From Candidatus Sumerlaeota bacterium (GTDB lineage Bacteria > Sumerlaeota > Sumerlaeia > SLMS01 > JAHLLQ01), in assembly GCA_030156535.1 (NCBI GenBank), contig JASGMJ010000010.1:1-64000 (forward strand): DNA of 64,000 nucleotides, read 5' to 3'. How positions within the stretch are numbered: the first letter of the stretch is position 1; each line of letters begins with the position of its first letter. The position numbers and the translations under genes are program-made. The notes below the pieces were generated by a model, which searched no databases, was not told the DNA's origin, and saw only the letters and a program-made list of their open reading frames with translations. This document shows positions 28,196 to 35,652 of the stretch, one piece after another.

Positions 28196-28987
28196 ATGAA
28201 TATCCTGTTTATCGGTGACATCTTTGGCCGCCCCGGCCGCGACGCGGTGCGCAAGGCGCTCCCCGAACTGCGCCGCGAGCTGGCCCCCGACATGATCATC
28301 GCCAACTGCGAGAACTCCGCCGGCGGCAAGGGCGTGACTCCCCGGATTGCCGAGGAGCTTTTTGGCCGAGGCATCGACGTTCTCACTGGTGGCAATCACA
28401 GTTTCTACCAGCGCGACACCAACGGCCTGTTCGATCAGGAGACGCGCCTGCTGCGCCCCGAGAACTTCCCCCCCGGAACGCCTGGACGGGGCATCGGCAT
28501 CTACGACAGCAGCGCGGGCTTTCCCGTCGCCGTGCTCAATTTGTGCGGCCGCGCGTTCATGGATCACTATGCCGATCCGTTCCGTACCATCGACCGCCTG
28601 ATCGACGAGGCCAGACGCGAAACCCCGATCATCTTCGTCGATTTTCACGCGGAAACAACGAGCGAAAAAGTCGCGATGGGCTGGTATGTGGACGGGCGCG
28701 TGACGGCCATGGTGGGCACGCACACGCACATCCCCACGGCCGACGAGCGCGTTTTGCCCGGTGGCACCGCCCACATCACGGACACCGGGATGACGGGGCC
28801 CTACGATTCGGTGATCGGAGCGGACAAGGACGCGGTGCTCGGCGCGCTGCTCACACTCCGGCCGCACCGCTTTGGTGTCGCCGAGCCCCGCGACGTGCGG
28901 CTGTGCGGCGTGCTCGTCGAGGTCGACCAGTTGACCGGCCGGGCACTGCGCATCGAGCGCGTTCGGCGCGATCTGGGCGACCTGTAG
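28196..28987 (+). CDS. ymdB: YmdB-like metallophosphoesterase (TIGR00282 family)
   Basis: A 263-residue cytoplasmic dimetal phosphodiesterase. The start is the ATG after AAAGAGGACG, giving MNILFIGDIFGRPGRDAV. Metal-ligand motifs GDIFG, NCENSAGGKG, GGNHSF, DFHAETTSEK and VGTHTHIPTADERVLPGGTA match the YmdB/TIGR00282 family. Members hydrolyse 2',3'-cyclic nucleotides and influence RNA turnover or biofilm choices in Firmicutes. The loop after GNH reads SFYQRDTNGLFDQE instead of the more usual TWDK-type sequence. A hairpin follows the stop. Confidence 0.92.
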   Translation: MNILFIGDIFGRPGRDAVRKALPELRRELAPDMIIANCENSAGGKGVTPRIAEELFGRGIDVLTGGNHSFYQRDTNGLFDQETRLLRPENFPPGTPGRGIGIYDSSAGFPVAVLNLCGRAFMDHYADPFRTIDRLIDEARRETPIIFVDFHAETTSEKVAMGWYVDGRVTAMVGTHTHIPTADERVLPGGTAHITDTGMTGPYDSVIGADKDAVLGALLTLRPHRFGVAEPRDVRLCGVLVEVDQLTGRALRIERVRRDLGDL

Positions 28988-29424
28988 CCCGCCGCCAAAA
29001 GCAGACCCCGCGTGGGGAGGAGGACACGCGGGGCCGCTTTGGGAGGAGAGGGCACCCATGGAGCGGGCGCCTTGCCTTGGAAGAGCCTGACCGGAAATCA
29101 CACGAACTGTCGCACGTTCTGCCGAACCGTTCAACCTGAATCGTATGGCAAGAGTGAAAGCAGAGGCATTTCCCGGACCCGCGAGGCGGCTCAGAGAGAA
29201 AACTTCGGTTCTCAGTTGCCGGATTTCAGTTTCGTGGGCTACGAACGGCGACAAAAGCCTGGTATCCGGATTCGCCCTCGTTCCGCCCCATTGACACGCG
29301 CTGGGACCTCCTGTTTATCGACCCCACGAACCCTCACTGAAAGCCTTCCCCGCCCATTGACACCTTCGTCCTCCACCCAGTCAGTTGGCCCCCCCCGATC
29401 CGAAATTCGAGCGAGAGGCACGTC
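28988..29424. other. Gap with hairpin and dispersed repeat copy 5
   Basis: Contains a 9-bp stem CCCCGCGTG / CACGCGGGG at 29006-29033 followed by CCGCTTTGG (possible terminator). At 29155-29235 a diverged reverse-orientation copy of the dispersed unit carries CTCAGTTGCCGGATTTCAG. The lysA promoter should lie after it. Confidence 0.55.
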
Positions 29425-30702
29425 ATGGAACTGCGCAAGCATCCCGTCTTCACCTACAAGGGCAACGCTCTGACCTGCGGCGGCATCTCTCTCGCCGACA
29501 TTGCCGCGGAACACGGCACCCCGGTCTTCGTCTATTCCGCCGACGCCCTGCGCAAAAACTACCAGCGCATCCGCAAGGCCTTTGCCGCCGCCAAACCCCT
29601 GATCGCCTACAGCGTCAAAGCGAACAGCAACGCCGCCATCCTGCGCGTGCTCGCCGCCGAGGGCGCCGGCTTCGACGTTGTCTCGGCCAACGAGATGGAT
29701 CGCGTGCTGGCCTGCGGCGTTGCCGCCGAACGCATCATCTTCGCGGGCGTCGGCAAGACGACCGACGAAATGGCCCGCGCCCTGCGCGCCGGCGTGAAGG
29801 AGTTCAACGTCGAATCACCCGCCGAGGCCGACCGTCTGGACGAGGTGGCACGCCGTCTCAAGCGCGTCGCTCCCGTCGCCATTCGCGTGAATCCCAACGT
29901 GGACGCGAAGACGCACAAGTTCATCGCCACCGGGAAGAAGGAAAACAAGTTCGGCATGTCGCTGGATGCGGCCCGCGACCTCGCCTGCCGCATCGGTGAA
30001 CTCCCGGGCCTGCGCCTCGACGGCATCCATGCGCACATCGGCTCGCAGATTCTCCAGGCCGGCCCCCACGCCGAAGCCGCCGACATCCTCGACACCTTCC
30101 TCGCAACGCTCAAGGCCGACGGCCACCAGCTCCGCACGTTGAACTTCGGCGGCGGATTCGGCATCGCCTACAGCGGAGAGCAGCAACCGCTCGACCTCAA
30201 GCCCATCGCCGCCACGGTCATTGGCCTCGCGAAAAAGCACGGGCTCTCGCTGCTGCTCGAACCTGGGCGCTCGGTCATCGGCCCCACCGGCGCGCTGCTT
30301 ACCAGCGTTCAATACATCAAGCGTGGCAGTGCCCGCACCTTCGTCATCGTCGATGCCGCCATGACCGAACTCATCCGCCCGGCGCTGTACGAGGCGCACC
30401 ACGACATCCTGCCGCTGGTGAAGTCAAAGAAGGGCGAGGTTGTGACGGCCGACGTCGTCGGGCCCGTGTGCGAGTCCGGCGACTTCTTGGCGCAGGAACG
30501 CGAGATGATGCTCCCGGCCCAGGACGATCTGCTCGCCGTTGTGGATGCCGGCGCCTATTGCAGCGCCATGTCGAGCAACTACAACTCGCGCACCCGTCCC
30601 GCTGAAGTGCTCGTCGATGACGGCAAGGCGTACCTCATCCGTCGGCGTGAAACCAAAGCCGACCTCACCCGCCACGAAGTCGTTCCAGAGTACCTGAAGT
30701 AG
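29425..30702 (+). CDS. lysA: Diaminopimelate decarboxylase
   Basis: A 425-residue PLP enzyme of fold type III that makes lysine from meso-diaminopimelate. The PLP lysine is K65 in AYSVKAN, the phosphate loop is FGGGFGIAY and the substrate region is LEPGRSV. The dimer-donated catalytic Cys is in GPVCESGDFLA, and AYCSAMSSNYNSRTRPAEV is typical of the C-terminus. Length is normal. A GAGAGG sequence precedes the ATG. With lysC in the window it implies the standard diaminopimelate route. It stands alone and converges on the next gene. Confidence 0.96.
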   Translation: MELRKHPVFTYKGNALTCGGISLADIAAEHGTPVFVYSADALRKNYQRIRKAFAAAKPLIAYSVKANSNAAILRVLAAEGAGFDVVSANEMDRVLACGVAAERIIFAGVGKTTDEMARALRAGVKEFNVESPAEADRLDEVARRLKRVAPVAIRVNPNVDAKTHKFIATGKKENKFGMSLDAARDLACRIGELPGLRLDGIHAHIGSQILQAGPHAEAADILDTFLATLKADGHQLRTLNFGGGFGIAYSGEQQPLDLKPIAATVIGLAKKHGLSLLLEPGRSVIGPTGALLTSVQYIKRGSARTFVIVDAAMTELIRPALYEAHHDILPLVKSKKGEVVTADVVGPVCESGDFLAQEREMMLPAQDDLLAVVDAGAYCSAMSSNYNSRTRPAEVLVDDGKAYLIRRRETKADLTRHEVVPEYLK

Positions 30703-30712
30703 CACGGGGGGC

Positions 30713-30733
30713 CGCCCGGGCCATGCCCGGGCG
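30713..30733. terminator. Inverted repeat between convergent genes
   Basis: An 8-bp perfect stem CGCCCGGG / CCCGGGCG with loop CCATG lies 11 bases after the lysA stop and just after the stop of the opposing gene. There is no T-run; possibly a bidirectional terminator. Confidence 0.45.
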
Positions 30734-30738
30734 CTCAC

Positions 30739-31782
30739 CTAGTCGCCGCTGACGTCCAGCACAATCTCCAGGTTCTCGAACTCGGGCGGAGCCACGAGGC
30801 GCGTGCCCGCCAACGTGATGTCGTCGCCGTTTCGCGGCAGGCCGTCCGCTCCGCACGAAAGGACGGTGAAATCGCCGTTGGCGAGGGAGATGATGAACGC
30901 GTTCTGCCAGCCGTCGACTTCAAAGGACTCCGAGATCAGACCTGCTTCCACCAGGTCCCCGATCTTGGGGGGAGTTCCATTGGATTCGAAGTAATCAAGC
31001 ACCGCCGTCTGGACCGGATAGATGCGGCGTGCCGTCACGATGTAGGCGAGTTCGTCGGGCGAGAGAGACTGCATCTGGCGCTGGGCGGGGGTCATGGTGA
31101 CCTGGAACCAGAGGTACTGGCCGAGGGGGACGCGATTAGCGAGTCCGTTTTCGTCCACAATGGGGCGCTTCACCAGCAGCAATCCCGTGCCGCAGATCAT
31201 CGCGAGGAAGAACAGAATCATTCCGACGACGATGGGTCCCACGCCCCGGCTGGGGATGTCGTCCACGTCCTCGGTTGGCAGTCCCTCGCGAATCGTCAGC
31301 GGCGAGGAACTGAGCTTGTCCTTCTGGACGTACATGTCCTCCAGCGAGTCGCGCGCGCCGTAGTCGATGGCGGGCTCGATGCCGGGTGGCTCGGCCGCCG
31401 CGTATCCCCCCTGCTCGGCGTAGGGCTGGTCGTAACCCTGCTGGTCGTAACCCTGCTGGTCATAGCCCTGCTGGCCGTATGCCTGATCGGCATAGGGCTG
31501 CTGTTCGGCGTAGGGCTGCTCGTAGCCTTGTTCGCCCGCGTATTGCTGGTCGTAGGCCTGCTGGTCGTAGGCCGCCGGCTGCTCGTAGCCCGGTTGCTCG
31601 TAACCCGGCTGCTCGTAGCCCGGCTCAGCTTCGCCGTACCCGGCAGCATTCTGCTGATCGTAGGCAGCAGGCTCATCGAATTCCTGAGGATCGCCGGAGG
31701 ACTGATCAAAGTCGGCATCCGGGGGCATCTCATCAGGACGCGGCTCCCCTTCTTCCCGATACGGATTGTGCGGGTCGCTCAT
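30739..31782 (-). CDS. Membrane protein with YDQQ/YEQP repeats and GspG-like C-terminus
   Basis: A 347-residue protein starting at MSDPHNPY; an in-frame GTG lies three codons upstream. Residues about 40-135 are a Tyr/Gln/Pro-rich tandem tract (GYEQP repeated three times, then GYDQQ), probably disordered and cytoplasmic. One membrane helix (VGPIVVGMILFFLAMICGTGLLLV) is followed by an external domain. Its end (DGWQNAFIISLANGDFTVLSCGADGLPRNGDD) closely resembles the C-terminus of type II pseudopilin GspG, where this segment binds calcium. There is no prepilin peptide, so it looks like a GspG-type head on a non-pilin anchor. A prepilin gene lies divergently 300 bases away. Function unknown. Confidence 0.72.
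   Translation of the reverse strand: MSDPHNPYREEGEPRPDEMPPDADFDQSSGDPQEFDEPAAYDQQNAAGYGEAEPGYEQPGYEQPGYEQPAAYDQQAYDQQYAGEQGYEQPYAEQQPYADQAYGQQGYDQQGYDQQGYDQPYAEQGGYAAAEPPGIEPAIDYGARDSLEDMYVQKDKLSSSPLTIREGLPTEDVDDIPSRGVGPIVVGMILFFLAMICGTGLLLVKRPIVDENGLANRVPLGQYLWFQVTMTPAQRQMQSLSPDELAYIVTARRIYPVQTAVLDYFESNGTPPKIGDLVEAGLISESFEVDGWQNAFIISLANGDFTVLSCGADGLPRNGDDITLAGTRLVAPPEFENLEIVLDVSGD
31420..31630 (-). repeat. 15-base tandem repeats encoding GYEQP/GYDQQ
   Basis: Repeated units of about 15 bases (plus strand CTGCTCGTAGCCCGG and CTGGTCGTAACCCTG variants) occur in close tandem within the coding region. The number of copies may vary among strains. Confidence 0.75.
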
Positions 31783-32079
31783 GGTTTTCACCCAAACCCC
31801 ATATTTTGATTAGTCGGCAGATTTAGACGGAGCCTCAAGGCGACGGCAAGCAAATACCGATGCCCGGTGCCAGCGCAGGGCAGAATTCGGGCCCCCATCC
31901 GATGGGAAGAGCTTCCGCCGAGTCTCCAATGCATGGTAATATTCGGCATTTTTCCGAGCCGGGGGGCTGGGAGGGCGGCTCGCCTCTCCGTGCTATTCCG
32001 AGATCGGGATTGACACGCCGACCCCGTGGCCGCTAGCCCTCCCGCCGGGAATCAACCGCCGGGATGGGGAGGTCTTGTC

Positions 32080-32691
32080 ATGCGCCGAGCCTTTACACTG
32101 ATAGAACTCCTGATCGTTGTCGCCATCATCGCCATTCTGGCGGCCATTGCGGTGCCGAACTTTCTGGAGGCCCAGGCGCGCGCCAAGGTCTCGCGCGCCT
32201 ACGCCGATTTGCGTTCGACGGCCACGGCGCTCGAAGCGTACCGCGTGGACTACAACCGCTATCCCACGATGATCGTCCCGGGCTTCACGGGCGGCGTCGG
32301 CCCGCTCGTCGGCTCCGAGCTCAAGTGGTGGTACATCCCCGACTCGCTCAGCACCCCGGTCTCCTACCTCACGAGTGCCCACCTGGTGTGCCCTTTCGGC
32401 GGCAACTGGGACAAGGAGCCGTACTTCCCTGATCAGATCTGGCGCCGCTACGGATACGAAAACATCCCCGACCTGATGAGCAAGCGCACGAGCTTCCCCA
32501 TTCTGCAGAACCGCTATCGCGACGAGGCGCTGTTGTGGAGCGGCGAGTGGCGGTTGCAGTGCGTGGGGCCCGACCTGTTGTGGAATCCCTCGCGCGTGTA
32601 CGATCCCACCAACGGCACGATCAGCGACGGCGACATCATCCGCACGCAACTGCGCCCCGACGGCAACACGAACCCCGACAATCTGGGATAG
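32080..32691 (+). CDS. Type IV / type II-like prepilin
   Basis: A 203-residue protein with a class III signal: MRRA before FTLIELLIVVAIIAILAAIAVPNF. Prepilin peptidase would cut before Phe, with Ala instead of the usual Gly at -1. The segment FLEAQARAKVSRAYADLRS and the following LEAYRVDYNRYP are characteristic of the many prepilin-like proteins of planctomycete-like and candidate-phylum bacteria. The globular part is short and ends DGDIIRTQLRPDGNTNPDNLG. GGGGAGG precedes the ATG at good spacing. PilT is encoded 11 kb away; other pilus assembly genes are not in the window. Confidence 0.9.
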   Translation: MRRAFTLIELLIVVAIIAILAAIAVPNFLEAQARAKVSRAYADLRSTATALEAYRVDYNRYPTMIVPGFTGGVGPLVGSELKWWYIPDSLSTPVSYLTSAHLVCPFGGNWDKEPYFPDQIWRRYGYENIPDLMSKRTSFPILQNRYRDEALLWSGEWRLQCVGPDLLWNPSRVYDPTNGTISDGDIIRTQLRPDGNTNPDNLG

Positions 32692-32933
32692 TCCGGGAGA
32701 ATCCGCTCTCCGAGGGCGCTCCCGCAGTGCAACGCCTCACTCCGTTTTCTCTTTCTGGATACAAGCGTGCGATGCGCCACTCGTTCCGTGTCCGGGCAAG
32801 TTTCTGCTCGACCTGTCCGGCGATGCGGACAAGCGTGGCGGTGGTTCTCCGCTTATCGCGGAGCCATGGGGCCATGCCTTCCGCCAGTGATGTTAGCAGG
32901 CCCCCATCTCTTTGAGAACACGGGAGTTGCAGG

Positions 32934-33236
32934 ATGCCGCACCGCTTTCGCGCAGGGTTCGCCCTGCTGATGGCAGCGGGGATGTTCGCCGTGGCGATCG
33001 GTTTGGCCGGGTGTGCCGGATCGCGTCTGGAGGCCGAGACCATTCCCCCCGAAGAAAAAGCCGCCCTGGAAATTCGCCCGGGGCAGTCGCGCCGCAGCGT
33101 CGAAGCTGTTCTGGGGATTCCCACGGCCATTGGGCCTGCCAAGGGCGGGGGATCTTACGCCCAGTACCAGTTTGGAGACGTGACGCGCAGCGTTGTCTAC
33201 GACAAGGACGACCGCGTTCTGGCCGCGTATCCCTGA
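32934..33236 (+). CDS. BamE/SmpA-like small lipoprotein
   Basis: A 100-residue protein with signal peptide and lipobox LAGC (MPHRFRAGFALLMAAGMF...IGLAGC). The mature part IRPGQSRRSVEAVLGIP ... GGGSYAQYQFGD resembles the BamE/OmlA (SmpA) fold: a PGxSRxxVxxxLGxP helix followed by a YxF strand. BamE is an accessory of the outer-membrane beta-barrel assembly machine. Many unrelated small lipoproteins share the fold, so a BAM role is not established. The downstream amidase gene follows after 37 bases. Confidence 0.7.
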   Translation: MPHRFRAGFALLMAAGMFAVAIGLAGCAGSRLEAETIPPEEKAALEIRPGQSRRSVEAVLGIPTAIGPAKGGGSYAQYQFGDVTRSVVYDKDDRVLAAYP

Positions 33237-33273
33237 CGCTCCCTTCCCCGACCCACCGCGAAAGGATGTCCCG

Positions 33274-35652
33274 ATGATGGCGAGAGGACACGTGTTACTT
33301 TGCGGGCTGATTTCGGCTGCCCTGGCCACCGCCGCCCACGCAGCCCCCGGCCCAGCCCAGGAAACAACCCGCGCCCAGCCCGAAGGGGCGCTCTCCGGCG
33401 CCACGATCTTTGTCAGCCCCGGTCACGGGTGGTATTTCAACGACAAGAGCCAAGCCTGGATCACCCAGCGCGGCATTACCCACGGCCTCATCGAGGACCA
33501 CAGCAACGGCGAGGCGGTGCTCCAGTACCTGTTGCCCTACCTGTGGAACGCGGGCGCCAAGGTCGTGACCACGCGCGAGCGCGATCTTCAGCCCAACATG
33601 GTAATCGTCGAGGCACAGCCCGGCACCCCTGGCTACCTGGAAACCGGGCCGTGGAGCGACCAGCATAACGTCGGTGCCCGCGACGGCACCCAGCGCGTTG
33701 CCGAAACTTTCGATCCCGCGAGCCTGAAGCCCGCCAACGTTTCGCGCGTGGCCACGGCCGTCTTCACCCCTGACATCCCCGAGGCAGGTTACTACGCCGT
33801 CTATGCGTGGTACTCCGCCCCTGCGGACGGCACGCCGGCATCGGACGCCGAGTTCCAGATCCGCCACACCGGCGGTACCACCGTCTGGCGCCAGGACCAG
33901 AGCCTCGACACGGACACGTGGACGTACATGGGGACGTACTGGTTCGACCAGGGCGCCAGCACGTCGGCGGGCTCTGTCGTGTTGACGAATGGCACGGGCA
34001 AATCCGGCGAGACTCTGGCCATCGATGCCATCCGCTTTGGTGGAGGAACGGGCGAGAGCGGCCATCCGCGCTGGGAGGAATCCGGGCGCTATCATGCCGA
34101 GTTCATGGGCTACGACACGACACGCGAATCGCGTCCCTGGGGCACGGTTGGTGGATTGCCGATGTACTGCGAGTGGGAGGCCGATCCCGCCGAGGCCGGA
34201 CGCTCGGTCTACATTGGCTGGCACACCAACGCCAACAACGGCCGGTCGCGCGGGCTTTTCAGTTTCGTGTACGGCCCCAATTCCTGGGGCGGACTTGAGG
34301 AATTCACCGGCTTCCCCGGCGGCGTCGAACTCGTGCAAACCGTTCACAAGTCGATCATCAACGACGTGCATGCGGGCTATGACCCGGAGTGGCGCGACGG
34401 CCCATCGGTGTGCCGCTGGCTGGGCGAGACGAACCCGCGCTACAACAACAAGATGCCCGCCGCATTGTTCGAGATGGGCTTTCACGACAACGCGGAGGAT
34501 GCCTCCTACATTCTCGATCCGCAATTCCGCCGCATCGTCGCCCGTTCGGTTTACCAGGGCATCGTCGATTACTATGCCGAGTACATGGAAGGCTTCGACA
34601 ACGCCGTCCATCTGCCCGAGCCCCCCACGCACCTGCGCGTGCAATCGACCGACGGCAAGAGCGTGACGCTGGCGTGGAATCCGCCTCCGTTCGACGGCGG
34701 CGATGGGTTGCTCGGCGATCCGGCGGAGAGCTACCGCGTCTACAGCTCGCCCAACGGCAAGGGCTTTGATGGTGGCGTTCCCGTGCAGGGCACGACGTTC
34801 ACGATCCCCGACGCCCCGGCTGGCACGACGCACTACTTCCGCGTTGCCGCCGCGAACAAGGGGGGCGAGTCCCTGCCCACCGAAACGCTGGCCGTGCGCT
34901 TCTTCGATTCCTTCAAGCCCCGCGTGCTCGTCGTGAACGGGTTCGACCGCCTCGACCGCGGGCTCAACCTCGTGATGGATAGAGGACTCGAACGCGGCCT
35001 GCTCGCGAAGATGAACACATTCGACTATGTGATCCAGCACGGCGAGGCGCTGGCGGCGGCGGGCTTCCCGTTTGACTCTGCCAGCAACGAGGCGGTGCGC
35101 GACGGACTCGTCCCGCTCGGCGGCTACGACGTGGTCGTGTGGATGTTGGGCCAGGAATCGGCCGAGACGTCGACGTTCGACGCGGGTGAACGCGCGGCCG
35201 TTGCCGAGTATCTCGACGGCGGGGGAGCGCTGCTCGTTTCGGGATCGGAGATCGGGTTCGATCTCGCGCTCGCCGCGCCGGAGTTCCTCGGCTCCACGCT
35301 TCAGTCGGAATACGTCGAGACCGACTCCGGCACGCGCACCGTCGAGGCGCACCCCGATGGCGCGTTCGCCGGGCTCGGCTCCATCGCTTTCGGCGGCATG
35401 GACAAAGCCGTCTACCCCGTGAAGACGCCCGACGTGCTGCGCCCGCTTGGTGCTGCCCGCGCGTCGCTCGTTTACGCCGGAGGCAACAAGGCCGCCGCCA
35501 TCGAAACGGCCTTTCCCCACCGCGTCATCGTGATGGGGTTCCCGTTTGAAACCATCGAGAAACCAGCCGACCGAAACGCGGTGATGAAGAGCGCGATGCG
35601 CTTCCTCGACACCGCGAGCGACAAGAGACTGACCAGGGTGATGCCACAATGA
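33274..35652 (+). CDS. N-acetylmuramoyl-L-alanine amidase split by a golvesin-like domain (copy 1)
   Basis: A 792-residue secreted protein; AAGGA lies about 8 bases before the ATG. The amidase_3 fold is in two halves: H51 (SPGHGWYF) and E80 in the first, H317 (GWHTNANNG) and catalytic E400 (ALFEMGFHDNAEDA) in the second. Between them, about residues 155-260, sits a beta-sandwich like the golvesin C-terminal domain (IPEAGYYAVYAWY ... ETLAIDAIRFGGG). An FN3 domain (about 475-560) follows, then a class I GATase-like domain (RVLVVNGFDRLDRG ... YDVVVWMLGQE ... LDGGGALLVSGSE). The complete zinc and catalytic set suggests active cleavage of peptidoglycan stem peptides. Its stop overlaps the start of a paralogue. 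Confidence 0.85.
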   Translation: MMARGHVLLCGLISAALATAAHAAPGPAQETTRAQPEGALSGATIFVSPGHGWYFNDKSQAWITQRGITHGLIEDHSNGEAVLQYLLPYLWNAGAKVVTTRERDLQPNMVIVEAQPGTPGYLETGPWSDQHNVGARDGTQRVAETFDPASLKPANVSRVATAVFTPDIPEAGYYAVYAWYSAPADGTPASDAEFQIRHTGGTTVWRQDQSLDTDTWTYMGTYWFDQGASTSAGSVVLTNGTGKSGETLAIDAIRFGGGTGESGHPRWEESGRYHAEFMGYDTTRESRPWGTVGGLPMYCEWEADPAEAGRSVYIGWHTNANNGRSRGLFSFVYGPNSWGGLEEFTGFPGGVELVQTVHKSIINDVHAGYDPEWRDGPSVCRWLGETNPRYNNKMPAALFEMGFHDNAEDASYILDPQFRRIVARSVYQGIVDYYAEYMEGFDNAVHLPEPPTHLRVQSTDGKSVTLAWNPPPFDGGDGLLGDPAESYRVYSSPNGKGFDGGVPVQGTTFTIPDAPAGTTHYFRVAAANKGGESLPTETLAVRFFDSFKPRVLVVNGFDRLDRGLNLVMDRGLERGLLAKMNTFDYVIQHGEALAAAGFPFDSASNEAVRDGLVPLGGYDVVVWMLGQESAETSTFDAGERAAVAEYLDGGGALLVSGSEIGFDLALAAPEFLGSTLQSEYVETDSGTRTVEAHPDGAFAGLGSIAFGGMDKAVYPVKTPDVLRPLGAARASLVYAGGNKAAAIETAFPHRVIVMGFPFETIEKPADRNAVMKSAMRFLDTASDKRLTRVMPQ

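Noticed and set aside
32000-32040. TTGACA-like -35 box upstream of the prepilin
   Set aside because: ATTGACACG is present near 32007, but no -10 box is found at a suitable distance.
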